From: Brevibacillus_C sp046036945
GTDB lineage: Bacteria; Bacillota; Bacilli; Brevibacillales; Brevibacillaceae
DNA length: 64,000 nucleotides
Assembly: GCF_046036945.1 (NCBI RefSeq)
Contig: NZ_JBJQOQ010000004.1
Span: forward strand, 1-64,000
Direction: 5' to 3'
The notes beneath the pieces are model-generated. The model did not search any database. It saw only the letters and a program-made list of their open reading frames with translations, and was not told the origin of the DNA. This document shows, in pieces, positions 24,940 through 33,144 of this stretch; position 1 is the first letter of the stretch; every line of letters starts with the position of its first letter. Position numbers and translations under genes: made by a program.

Positions 24940-25734
24940 ATGCCGTTTGCCGGTGAAGGAAACAAGCTCACGTATTACGAGGAAGCAGGCAGCGGGTTTC
25001 CCCTTGTGCTGATTCACGGCGTCGGACTTGACCATACCATGTGGGGGCGGCAGGTGGACGAGCTGTCCCGGCACTACCGGGTGATCCGCTACGACATGCT
25101 GGGACACGGGCGATCGGCCAAGCCCGCAGGACCGTACTCACTGGCCCAGTTCGCAGATCAGCTGCAGATGTTGATCGACCGTCTGGACATCGCCAAAGCC
25201 CATGTTCTTGGCTTTTCGATGGGCGGACTCGTGGCTGAAGCCTTTGCGCTGAAGGAGCCGAACAAGCTGTCCGCGCTGGTCATCGCCAACTCGGTTGCCA
25301 AGCGGACGCCCGAGCAGCGAAAGGGAGTGCACTCCCGCGTGGAAGCAGTGAGGGTAAAAGGGCATACGGCCACGATCGACGCGGCCCTGGAACGCTGGTT
25401 TACACCGGCGTTTTGCAAAGATCACGCGGACGTAGTCGAAGCGGTCAGAAGACGCCTTGAGGAAAATGATCCGGCCGCATATCTGGCCGCGTACACGGTC
25501 TTTGCCAATGCAGATGAGGAACTGTTCGATGAACTGCCGCAGATCCCATGTCCGACTTTGATCGTCACCGGTGAAAAAGACAGCGGATCAACGCCGGATA
25601 TGGCGAGGCTGCTGGGCGGGCAAATCAAGGATTCCCGCGTGGAAATCCTGACGGGCGCGAAACACATGATGCCTGTGGAACGGGCAGCCGAGTTTAACCG
25701 CATTCTGCTTTCGTTTTTGAAAAAACACGGATGA
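24940..25734 (+). CDS. Alpha/beta hydrolase (RutD/PcaD-like)
   Basis: A 264-aa hydrolase. The oxyanion region is LIHGVGLDHTMW, the nucleophile elbow GFSMGG carries the serine near residue 95, the acid is likely the Asp of TGEKDSGST near 212, and the base His is in GAKHMMPVE near 239. It resembles 3-oxoadipate enol-lactonase and RutD. The ATG at 24940 lies two bases past the DUF1185 stop. It probably hydrolyses an ester, lactone or carbamate formed by the monooxygenase. Confidence 0.83.
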   Translation: MPFAGEGNKLTYYEEAGSGFPLVLIHGVGLDHTMWGRQVDELSRHYRVIRYDMLGHGRSAKPAGPYSLAQFADQLQMLIDRLDIAKAHVLGFSMGGLVAEAFALKEPNKLSALVIANSVAKRTPEQRKGVHSRVEAVRVKGHTATIDAALERWFTPAFCKDHADVVEAVRRRLEENDPAAYLAAYTVFANADEELFDELPQIPCPTLIVTGEKDSGSTPDMARLLGGQIKDSRVEILTGAKHMMPVERAAEFNRILLSFLKKHG

Positions 25735-25749
25735 CAAACAGGAGGCAGT

Positions 25750-27237
25750 ATGGAAAACCAATTGAAACGATACCAAATGTACATCGGTGGTCAATGGGTA
25801 GACTCCGCTTCCGGTGAAACCTTTACCAGCTTCAATCCGGCTACCGGCGAGCCGTGGTGCACGGTTCCCAAAGGTACGGCAGAGGATGTGGACCGGGCTG
25901 TCCGGGCAGCCGGCAAAGCGTTTGAAGATTCTGCCTGGGCCAAGATGACCTACACCCAGCGCGGCAAGCTGCTGCGCCGCCTCGGCGATCTGATAGCCGA
26001 GCGGGCAGAGGAGCTGGCCGTGTACGAAACCTTGGACAACGGAAAACTCCTCCGCGAAATGCGCGGTCAGTTAAAGTACTTGCCGGAGTATTACCACTAC
26101 TTTGCAGGATTGGCGGACAAGATTCACGGTGAAACGCTGCCCATTGACAAGCCGGACTTGTTCGTGTTCTCCACGCGGGAACCATTGGGCGTGGTCGCTG
26201 CGATCACGCCGTGGAACTCTCCGCTCTATTTGACGACGCTCAAACTGGCTCCGGCGCTTGCCGCCGGCAATACGATTGTGATCAAGCCTTCCGAGGTGAC
26301 CTCCGCTTCCCTTTTGGAGCTGATGCGGCTGGTCGAGGAAGCCGGATTCCCGCCCGGTGTCGTCAACGTGGTGACCGGTTTTGGCGATCCGGTGGGAAGC
26401 GCGCTTACCTCTCATCCATGGGTGAATCGCATTGCCTTTACCGGTGGACCGGAGTCTGCCCGCCATGTGGTGCGGGGCTCTGCAGAGAATTTCGCCCGAG
26501 TCTCACTGGAGCTTGGCGGCAAGTCCCCTAACATCGTGTTCGAAGATGCCGATCCGTACAATGCCGCGATGGGGATCGTCGCCGGAATATTTGGGGCGGC
26601 GGGACAAAGCTGTGTCGCCGGTTCTCGGGCGTTTATCCACGCGGATGTGTACGACAAGGTGATGGAGCTGTTGGTTGGCAGAGCTTCGGGCATCAAGATC
26701 GGCGACCCCCTGGCCAGCGAAACGGAGATGGGGCCATTGGCCATTCCCGGGCAGCTGCAGCGCGTGGAAGAATATGTCCAGGCCGGATTGGATGAAGGCG
26801 CCAGGCTCGTGTTTGGCGGCAGACGCCCTGAAGGGCTGGGAAAAGGCTGGTACTATACCCCGACGATCTTTGAAGATGCAAGCAACCAAATGAAAATTGC
26901 CCAAGAAGAAATTTTTGGACCGGTCCTGACTGTTATCCCGTTTCGCAGTGAAGAAGAGGTGGTCAAGCTGGCCAATGAGAGCAAGTACGGGCTTGCGGCA
27001 GGGATATGGACCAGCCATGTAGGAAAAGCACATCGGGTAGCCAAAGCCATCCGGGCCGGCATCGTCTGGATCAACACATACCGCAGCATTTCGCCGATCG
27101 CGCCGATCGGAGGGGTGAAGTTCAGCGGTTACGGCAGGGAAGGCGGCTGGGAAGCCATCTACGAATACACACAAAGCAAGGTGGTTTGGGTCAATACCTC
27201 CACCGAACCGATGCCCGATCCGTTCATCATGAGATAG
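25750..27237 (+). CDS. Aldehyde dehydrogenase
   Basis: A 495-aa NAD(P)-dependent aldehyde dehydrogenase. Catalytic Glu is in LELGGKSPN near 260 and catalytic Cys in GAAGQSCVAGSR near 293; the cofactor motif FTGGPESAR is near 235. It oxidises an aldehyde intermediate of the operon pathway. A GGAGG site precedes the ATG. The sequence suggests the betaine/hydroxymuconic-type group but does not fix the substrate. Confidence 0.88.
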   Translation: MENQLKRYQMYIGGQWVDSASGETFTSFNPATGEPWCTVPKGTAEDVDRAVRAAGKAFEDSAWAKMTYTQRGKLLRRLGDLIAERAEELAVYETLDNGKLLREMRGQLKYLPEYYHYFAGLADKIHGETLPIDKPDLFVFSTREPLGVVAAITPWNSPLYLTTLKLAPALAAGNTIVIKPSEVTSASLLELMRLVEEAGFPPGVVNVVTGFGDPVGSALTSHPWVNRIAFTGGPESARHVVRGSAENFARVSLELGGKSPNIVFEDADPYNAAMGIVAGIFGAAGQSCVAGSRAFIHADVYDKVMELLVGRASGIKIGDPLASETEMGPLAIPGQLQRVEEYVQAGLDEGARLVFGGRRPEGLGKGWYYTPTIFEDASNQMKIAQEEIFGPVLTVIPFRSEEEVVKLANESKYGLAAGIWTSHVGKAHRVAKAIRAGIVWINTYRSISPIAPIGGVKFSGYGREGGWEAIYEYTQSKVVWVNTSTEPMPDPFIMR

Positions 27238-27275
27238 CAAAAATGTCTTACTAATCAGAAACAGGGGGGATTCTT

Positions 27276-28373
27276 ATGGAAAAAAACAAAAAAATCGGCT
27301 TCTTGGCCAAGTTAGGGGCCGTTTCATTGGCGATGGCTTTGATCGCGGGATGCGGAAATTCCGGCAGTACCGGCAGTACCGGCAGTTCCTCTGCAGAGGG
27401 TGGAAAGACGTCCGCACAAAGCGGCGGGGGATCGGTTACCTTTGTCAGTTGGGGCGGGACGACCCAGGATGCCCAAATGAAGTACTGGGGCAAGCCTTTT
27501 GAAGAAAAGACGGGAATCAAGGTCGTGCAGGACGGTCCGACGGATTACGGCAAATTCAAGGCGATGGTTGAAAGCGGCGATGTCAAATGGGACGTCGTAG
27601 ACGTGGAAGGCGACTTCGCGTATCAGGCAGCCAAGGACGGCCTGTTGGAACCGCTCGATTTCTCGGTGATTAACAAAGGCGACCTCGACCCCGACTTCGT
27701 GTTTGATTACGGCGTAGGGAGCTTTGCCTACTCGTTTGTAAACGCCTACAATACCAACAAAATCAAGGAAAAGCCGCAGGGGTGGAAGGATTTCTTCGAT
27801 CAGACAGCATTCCCCGGCGATCGTACGGTCTACAAGTGGCCGACCGTCGGCGTGCTTGAAATGGCGCTGCTCGCAGACGGCGTTGAACCGTCCAAGCTGT
27901 ATCCGCTCGATCTCGACCGAGCGTTCCGCAAGCTGGATGAGCTGAAGCCGTCCATCAAGTGGTGGCAAACGGGGGCGCAGTCCCAACAGCTGATGGCCAA
28001 TGGCGAGGCAAGCATGGGTTATGTATGGAACGGTCGGATGTATTCGCTGATAAACGACGGGGCACCTGTCGAGATCGATTGGACGCAAAACATTCGGACT
28101 GGTGATTACCTGGTTGTTCCCAAAGGAGCCAAAAACAAGGAAGCAGCCATGAAGTTTATCGCCCAAGCAGTTAGTGTCGAAGCACAGGCGGGATTTGCCA
28201 ATGAAACATCCTACGAACCGATTAACGTGAAATCGATGGGTCTGATCGACAGCAAGCTCTTCCCGTACCTGCCCTCTCAGCACAAAGAGACGCAAGTGCT
28301 CCTGGACGTGGCTTACTGGGCGGAAAACAAAGACAAAGTGATCCAACAGTGGAACGCCTGGCTGTTGAAGTGA
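27276..28373 (+). CDS. PotD-like ABC importer binding lipoprotein
   Basis: A 365-aa lipoprotein with lipobox LIAGCGN and a short Gly/Ser linker that repeats GSTGSTGS. The mature fold begins GGSVTFVSWGGTTQDAQMKYWG, seen as TFVSWGGTTQDAQ, as in spermidine/putrescine-type and related (YdcS, 2-aminoethylphosphonate) binding proteins. It is the first of four importer genes in the operon and likely supplies the pathway substrate. The polyamine-like family does not prove a polyamine ligand. Confidence 0.84.
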   Translation: MEKNKKIGFLAKLGAVSLAMALIAGCGNSGSTGSTGSSSAEGGKTSAQSGGGSVTFVSWGGTTQDAQMKYWGKPFEEKTGIKVVQDGPTDYGKFKAMVESGDVKWDVVDVEGDFAYQAAKDGLLEPLDFSVINKGDLDPDFVFDYGVGSFAYSFVNAYNTNKIKEKPQGWKDFFDQTAFPGDRTVYKWPTVGVLEMALLADGVEPSKLYPLDLDRAFRKLDELKPSIKWWQTGAQSQQLMANGEASMGYVWNGRMYSLINDGAPVEIDWTQNIRTGDYLVVPKGAKNKEAAMKFIAQAVSVEAQAGFANETSYEPINVKSMGLIDSKLFPYLPSQHKETQVLLDVAYWAENKDKVIQQWNAWLLK

Positions 28374-28395
28374 ACAAACCATCGTGGGAACATCG

Positions 28396-28436
28396 TCGGC
28401 GGCGCTCGTCATACGGATGGCAGCGCCAGGCCGCCC
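28396..28436 (+). other. Intercistronic GC-rich hairpin
   Basis: GGCGCT (28401-28406) and AGCGCC (28422-28427), with flanking GGC/GCC pairs, form a stem between the binding-protein gene and the permeases. Such hairpins often stabilise the upstream mRNA and lower downstream expression, fitting excess of binding protein over membrane parts. Confidence 0.5.
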
Positions 28437-28480
28437 TCAGCAGAAAGTGTCTCGGTACCTAAGACCTGAGGAGGACTGCA

Positions 28481-29344
28481 ATGAGTATGCAAACAGTAAG
28501 CAGGAAGCGGATTCGCCTGGGAGCAACGCGTTCAAACAAGGTGCTGCTCATCATTCCGGCTGTCGGATTGCTTGCCTTATTCTTTATCTATCCGATTGTC
28601 ACCATCCTGTTGCGAAGTTTTAGCGACCCGAAGTGGGGTCTGCAGAATTACGCCGCATTCTTTCGTGAATCGGCGTACCTCGGCGCACTGGCCAACACGT
28701 TTAAAATTGCCGTTACCGTCACAGTCATCACGCTGGTGCTGGGTTATCTGGTCGCCTACGCGATGACGACGGTAGGGCCGAAAATGAAAAAGTTCATCCT
28801 TATCGCCGTGTTAATACCGTTTTGGACCAGTTTGCTGGTGCGAACCTACGCCTGGATGGTTCTGCTGCAGAGCGAAGGCATCATCAATCGTTCCCTCCTG
28901 TATCTCGGCATTATCCACGAGCCGCTGCAATTGATTCACAATTTTACGGGCGTCATTATCGGAATGGTATACACCATGCTGCCGTTTATGATTTTGCCGA
29001 TCTATGCGACGATGACCAGCATTGATCAGGGCTTGATGCGAGCGGGAGCGAATTTGGGAGCGCCGCCGGCTGTCGTGTTCACGCGGATTTTCATGCCGCT
29101 GACGCTTCCCGGAGTAGGAGCCGGCTCGATCATGGTCTTTGTCATGACGATCGGTTATTACATTACACCGGCACTGCTTGGCGGTTCCAAGGATACCATG
29201 ATCGGTCAGTTCATTGCAGAGCAAATCCAATCTCTCCTGAACTGGGGCATGGGCGCAACCGCGGCCGTGGTACTGGTCACAGCGACGATGATTTTCTTTG
29301 TCTTCTATCTAAAAATCACCAGTTTGGAGAGGAGAGCTTCATGA
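28481..29344 (+). CDS. PotB-like ABC importer permease
   Basis: A 287-aa permease with about six helices, the first after VLLIIPAVGLLALFFIYPI (residues about 20-40). The EAA loop is near 190 (GANLGAPPAVVFTRIFMPLTLPG, seen as GANLGAPPAVVFTRIFMPL). It overlaps the next permease by four bases (ATGA). Confidence 0.87.
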   Translation: MSMQTVSRKRIRLGATRSNKVLLIIPAVGLLALFFIYPIVTILLRSFSDPKWGLQNYAAFFRESAYLGALANTFKIAVTVTVITLVLGYLVAYAMTTVGPKMKKFILIAVLIPFWTSLLVRTYAWMVLLQSEGIINRSLLYLGIIHEPLQLIHNFTGVIIGMVYTMLPFMILPIYATMTSIDQGLMRAGANLGAPPAVVFTRIFMPLTLPGVGAGSIMVFVMTIGYYITPALLGGSKDTMIGQFIAEQIQSLLNWGMGATAAVVLVTATMIFFVFYLKITSLERRAS

Positions 29345-30225
29345 AAAAGGGAGAAATCGCGTTGACCACGATCCAAGCAAATGCCAATGAGCGTCCCCGG
29401 ACTCGCCGCTCCGTGAGTCGGGTAAAAGCGGGCCGCATCTTGCTCTACTTCGCTGTCGGTCTCATCGTGCTGTTTCTGCTGCTGCCGATCGTCATCATTC
29501 CCTTGCTGTCCTTCGGCTCCTCGCCGTGGCTTCAGTTCCCGCCTCCGTCGTGGACGCTCAAATGGTATGGGGAACTGTTCAACTCTCCGGACTGGTGGGG
29601 ACCGATTATGAACAGTGTGAAGGTTGGCATTTCCGTCGTCGTCCTTTCACAGCTGATCGGCGTTCCCGTCAGTTACGCATTGGTGAGAGGAAAATTTCCG
29701 GGAAGGGACTTTTTAAACGGTCTATTGCTGATGCCGATGATCATGCCCTACATCATCTATGCGATTGCGGTATACAGCTTGTTTCTCAAGCTTGGAATGA
29801 ACGGAACGCTGATTGGACTGATCATTACTCATACCGTCCTGGCCCTGCCCTACGTCGTGATCAATGTCTCCAATGCATTTCGGGCGATGAGTCCGGCTGT
29901 GGAATACGCGGCGGCCAGCTGCGGTGCGGGGCCGTGGCAGACGTTTCGCTATGTGGTGCTGCCGCTCATTCGGCCCGGGGTGACTTCGGGTGCCGTATTC
30001 GCGTTTGCGATCTCATGGGATGAAGTGATAACGTCGATGTTCGTGACAGACCCGCAAACGATAACGCTCCCCGTCAAGATCTGGACGACCCTGCGGCTGG
30101 ATCTGTCACCTGTAATCGCCGCACTCTCTACCATTATGATCGCACTCTCTACCATCATGCTGGTAGTCACAACGTCCAAGGGCTCCGCAGACGTGTTCGG
30201 CAGTCCTTCCGGCAAACGGGAGTAG
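29341..30225 (+). CDS. PotC-like ABC importer permease
   Basis: A 294-aa permease with six helices and the EAA loop AAASCGAGPWQTFRYVVLPL near 205. The segment FAISWDEVITSMFVT is typical of PotC-type subunits. Start ATG overlaps the previous stop. Together with 28481 it forms the membrane channel. Confidence 0.87.
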   Translation: MKKGEIALTTIQANANERPRTRRSVSRVKAGRILLYFAVGLIVLFLLLPIVIIPLLSFGSSPWLQFPPPSWTLKWYGELFNSPDWWGPIMNSVKVGISVVVLSQLIGVPVSYALVRGKFPGRDFLNGLLLMPMIMPYIIYAIAVYSLFLKLGMNGTLIGLIITHTVLALPYVVINVSNAFRAMSPAVEYAAASCGAGPWQTFRYVVLPLIRPGVTSGAVFAFAISWDEVITSMFVTDPQTITLPVKIWTTLRLDLSPVIAALSTIMIALSTIMLVVTTSKGSADVFGSPSGKRE

Positions 30226-30238
30226 AAAGGAGAAGCGC

Positions 30239-31345
30239 ATGATGACAAGACAACAAACGGAAGAAAATTACTTGCATATCGCAAATCTTCGCAAGGAGTA
30301 TAAAGACTTCCTGGCAGTGGACGACGTTTCACTGAAGATAAACCGAGGGGAATTCATGACGCTGCTGGGTTCCAGCGGGTCGGGCAAATCGACGACATTG
30401 CTGGCGATTGCCGGATTTTTGGAGCCGACGTCAGGCGATATCTTGCAATCCGGGCAAACCATTCTCGACAAACCGCCCCATCAGCGGAATATCGGGATGG
30501 TGTTCCAACAGTATTCGCTGTTTCCGCACATGTCCATCGCCGACAACATCGCATTTCCCCTGAAGATGCGCAAGCTGGAGAAAAGCGAAATCCAGCGCAG
30601 GGTCAGCGACATGCTGAAGCTGATCGAGCTGGACGGGTTCGGACAGCGCAGGCCGCAGGAGTTGTCCGGCGGTCAACAGCAGCGGGTGGCTCTGGCGCGG
30701 GCACTGGTGTTTCAGCCCAATATCCTGTTGATGGACGAGCCGCTTGCCGCACTGGACAAGAAGCTGCGGGAAACGATGCAGCTGGAGATACGGCGCCTGC
30801 ACAGCCAACTGGGATTGACGATCATTTACGTCACCCACGATCAGGAGGAGGCGCTGAAGATGAGCGATCGGATCGCCATCTTCAACAAAGGACGGATCGA
30901 ACAATTGGGCACGCCGCTCGATCTGTACGATCATCCCCGCACTCGTTTCGTCGCGGAATTCCTCGGCGATTCCAACTTGTTTCCGGGCAGGGTGGCGGAT
31001 CGGTCCGACCAGCAGACAGTGGTCACGGATGCGAGCGGCCAGACTTTGCTCGCATCGGCGAAACGAGACTGTACAAAAGGTGACGAGGTAGTCCTGATGG
31101 TCCGGCCGGAAAAGGTAGATATTGAGACGAACAGAGACAAGCTGACCTCCCCCAACTTCGTGGAGGCAAAAGTCATAGAGACCGTTTTCCTCGGCGACAA
31201 TTACAAGTACAAGCTGACATCGCCGGCCAACCAAACCATTACGGTAAAAAAGCAGATCCACATGGTCGGAGAGCGGATGCTGTCCGTTGGCGACCAGGTA
31301 TACGTCACCTGGGATCCGGAAAACGCAATTGTTTTGGCCTCCTAG
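30239..31345 (+). CDS. PotA-like ABC importer ATPase
   Basis: A 368-aa ATPase with Walker A GSSGSGKSTT, signature LSGGQQQRVALARAL, Walker B ILLMDEPLAALD and a C-terminal TOBE domain (about 280-365) that often senses regulators. It energises the PotD-B-C-like importer encoded just before. Confidence 0.9.
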   Translation: MMTRQQTEENYLHIANLRKEYKDFLAVDDVSLKINRGEFMTLLGSSGSGKSTTLLAIAGFLEPTSGDILQSGQTILDKPPHQRNIGMVFQQYSLFPHMSIADNIAFPLKMRKLEKSEIQRRVSDMLKLIELDGFGQRRPQELSGGQQQRVALARALVFQPNILLMDEPLAALDKKLRETMQLEIRRLHSQLGLTIIYVTHDQEEALKMSDRIAIFNKGRIEQLGTPLDLYDHPRTRFVAEFLGDSNLFPGRVADRSDQQTVVTDASGQTLLASAKRDCTKGDEVVLMVRPEKVDIETNRDKLTSPNFVEAKVIETVFLGDNYKYKLTSPANQTITVKKQIHMVGERMLSVGDQVYVTWDPENAIVLAS

Positions 31346-31401
31346 CTGGACAACCTGCAACGGCCGAAGGAACAGCATCAAACAAATCGAGGTGAAAACA
31401 G

Positions 31402-31938
31402 ATGAAGTTGTTGGGAATTTCCGGTACAATCGCCGGTTCCAAAACGGGGATTGTGGTACAAAAAGTATTGGAAGAGGTAAGGGCCAACTTCCCTGAGGCA
31501 GAGGTGGAGTACCTGGACCTAAAGCAGTACGACGTGCAGTTTTGCGACGGCCGCGACCCGTCCAAGTACGAGGGAGATACAAAGCGGGTCATTGACATTG
31601 TATCCTCGGCTGATTTTTACCTGATCGGCACCCCGGTCTTCCAGGGATCGCTCAGTGGAGCGCTGAAAAACTTGTTCGACTTGGTGCCGGTCTCCGCATT
31701 CCGCCACAAGGTGATGGGATTCATCGCGACAGGAGGCACCTATCAGCACTACCTGGTGATTGAAAACCAACTGAAGCCGATTGCGGGATACTTCCGCGCC
31801 TTCGTCGCACCGGGATCCGTGTACGCCCACAACGATCACTTCCAGAACAATCAGATTGTCGATGAGGATGTACTGGAGCGGATTCGGGGACTGGCCCGCG
31901 AATTGGTGATGATGCAAAAAGGATTGAAGCAGGGCTAG
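31402..31938 (+). CDS. NAD(P)H-dependent FMN reductase
   Basis: A 178-aa flavodoxin-like reductase. GISGTIAGSKTGIVVQ is the FMN phosphate loop, GTPVFQGSLSGALKNLFDL near 75 and GFIATGGTYQHYL near 112 are typical of the SsuE/MsuE/YwqN group. It would provide reduced FMN to the monooxygenase at 23194, making the operon self-contained for flavin chemistry. Confidence 0.86.
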   Translation: MKLLGISGTIAGSKTGIVVQKVLEEVRANFPEAEVEYLDLKQYDVQFCDGRDPSKYEGDTKRVIDIVSSADFYLIGTPVFQGSLSGALKNLFDLVPVSAFRHKVMGFIATGGTYQHYLVIENQLKPIAGYFRAFVAPGSVYAHNDHFQNNQIVDEDVLERIRGLARELVMMQKGLKQG

Positions 31939-31974
31939 TCGAAAGATCTGGATGCTGGGTATGGAGGGTTGTGC

Positions 31975-32658
31975 ATGAAAACCGTGGAGATCCGTCGCAA
32001 TATACTTGGCACGATCAAGGGAACCGTCACCAGGGGACGACAGGTTGCCAGGAAACTGGGATTTCCCACAGCCAATCTCCAGGTGGAAGCGATCGAGGGC
32101 GAGTTTCGGCTGGGGGTGTACGGAGTCACGGCCCGGTATCAAGGCAATCAATACGAAGGGGTCATGAACGCCGGCATCCGTCCCACCTTCACAGAGCTGC
32201 AGCCCGTTGTGCACTATGAAGTACACTTGTTGAACTTTGACCAATCGATTTACGGTGCCAGGCTGGAAGTGGATGTTTGCTTCTTTGTGCGCGATGAGAT
32301 GAAATTTCCCCGCGTAGACCAGTTGACGCGGCAAATCGCAAAAGATGTGCAAAACGTACAGAAGCGCTTTGAACTGCTGAACTCGGCAGAGGTCGAAGTG
32401 CATTTGACGGATTTTGCCTTTGGCAAACTGTGTGAAGATGTCTACGGCATCAACCGGGGCGTCTACAACACGATTGAGACATCGCTTTACGCCAGAGGGT
32501 TGACGCATATCATGAAGCGGAGGAAGGCCGTCCTCTCATTTCTCGAATACCTGACATTCCAGAAGGGCGTAAAAAGGACGTCGCAGATCAAATTTGGGAA
32601 TGGCGGGTTGACAGCCAATTTACAGGAGTTTTGCCAGTCCCATCTAGGAGAATGGTAG
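31975..32658 (+). CDS. Riboflavin kinase-like protein with extra C-terminal domain
   Basis: A 227-aa protein. Residues 1 to about 125 are a riboflavin kinase domain: GTVTRGRQVARKLGFPTANL, VYGVTARYQGNQYEGVMNAG (seen as YEGVMNAGIRPTF) and HLLNFDQSIYG. It lacks the N-terminal FAD synthetase domain of RibF. Residues about 130-227 form a further domain, without a motif I can name. It may make FMN for the monooxygenase, or sense flavin, or act on a flavin-like substrate. The ATG at 31975 follows GGAGGG. Confidence 0.8.
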   Translation: MKTVEIRRNILGTIKGTVTRGRQVARKLGFPTANLQVEAIEGEFRLGVYGVTARYQGNQYEGVMNAGIRPTFTELQPVVHYEVHLLNFDQSIYGARLEVDVCFFVRDEMKFPRVDQLTRQIAKDVQNVQKRFELLNSAEVEVHLTDFAFGKLCEDVYGINRGVYNTIETSLYARGLTHIMKRRKAVLSFLEYLTFQKGVKRTSQIKFGNGGLTANLQEFCQSHLGEW

Positions 32659-32695
32659 ACCATGGGATAAAGCATTCGCTGGAGGAGGGAGGAAG

Positions 32696-32956
32696 ATGGC
32701 GTACTATGCGGCCGTCCTGCACATGCTTGACCCGGTAAAAAATCAGGAGGTCCGCTCCCGGCACATCGAGTATCTGGAGCAGCTGCAGCGAGCGGGGAAA
32801 GTATGGGGAAGAGGACCGTTTGCCGACGGTTCGGGCGGTTTGGTAGTGTATATTGCCGACAGTTGGGAAGAAGCGCAGCAGTTGGCAAAAAGCGATCCGC
32901 ATGTGCGGGAAGGATCCCGGCGGCTTGAGCTGCGTGAGTGGCAGGCGATTTTTTAA
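32696..32956 (+). CDS. YciI-like protein
   Basis: An 86-aa ferredoxin-like fold protein with AYYAAVLHMLDPVKN at the start, HIEYLEQLQRAGKVWGRGPF (the conserved YCII histidine and GP segment) and ADSWEEAQQLAKSDP. YciI proteins can act as small hydrolases or dehalogenase-like enzymes. It is the last gene of the operon and likely takes part in the pathway. Confidence 0.82.
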   Translation: MAYYAAVLHMLDPVKNQEVRSRHIEYLEQLQRAGKVWGRGPFADGSGGLVVYIADSWEEAQQLAKSDPHVREGSRRLELREWQAIF

Positions 32957-32960
32957 TAGG

Positions 32961-32995
32961 AAAGCTCCTTGTCTCAGAAGGGATAAGGAGCTTTT
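32961..32995 (+). terminator. Terminator of the GntR catabolic operon
   Basis: AAAGCTCCTT and AAGGAGCTTTT form a stem around a loop, directly after the YciI stop. Confidence 0.85.
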
Positions 32996-33018
32996 GCTAT
33001 TTTTAGCAGACGTGTCAT

Positions 33019-33072
33019 TTTAGACTTTTTTTAGAATTGGTTTAGAGGCAGTTTAGGGCTGCGGGCTACGAT
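33019..33072 (+). promoter_or_regulatory. Four TTTAGA repeats at 11-bp period plus -10 box
   Basis: TTTAGA starts at 33019, 33030 and 33041, and TTTAGG at 33052, an exact 11-bp period. A TACGAT box follows at 33067. Direct repeats spaced by one helical turn near the -35 region are the hallmark of OmpR/PhoB/PhoP-family activators. The response regulator at 37117 is the obvious candidate. Confidence 0.75.
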
Positions 33073-33144
33073 GAATAACAGAAAGCTTTCCGGCAGGTGA
33101 AGGCTTTCCGATTCAATCCATAACGTGTAACGGAGGGATTCACG

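Noticed and set aside
28396..28436. Operon break by a terminator between PotD-like and PotB-like genes
   Set aside because: The hairpin lacks a T-tract and the importer genes belong together; more likely an mRNA-stabilising or attenuating structure.
31346..31401. Possible FMN riboswitch before the FMN reductase and riboflavin-kinase-like genes
   Set aside because: The gap is only about 56 bases and lacks the conserved multi-stem aptamer; none seen upstream of the operon either.
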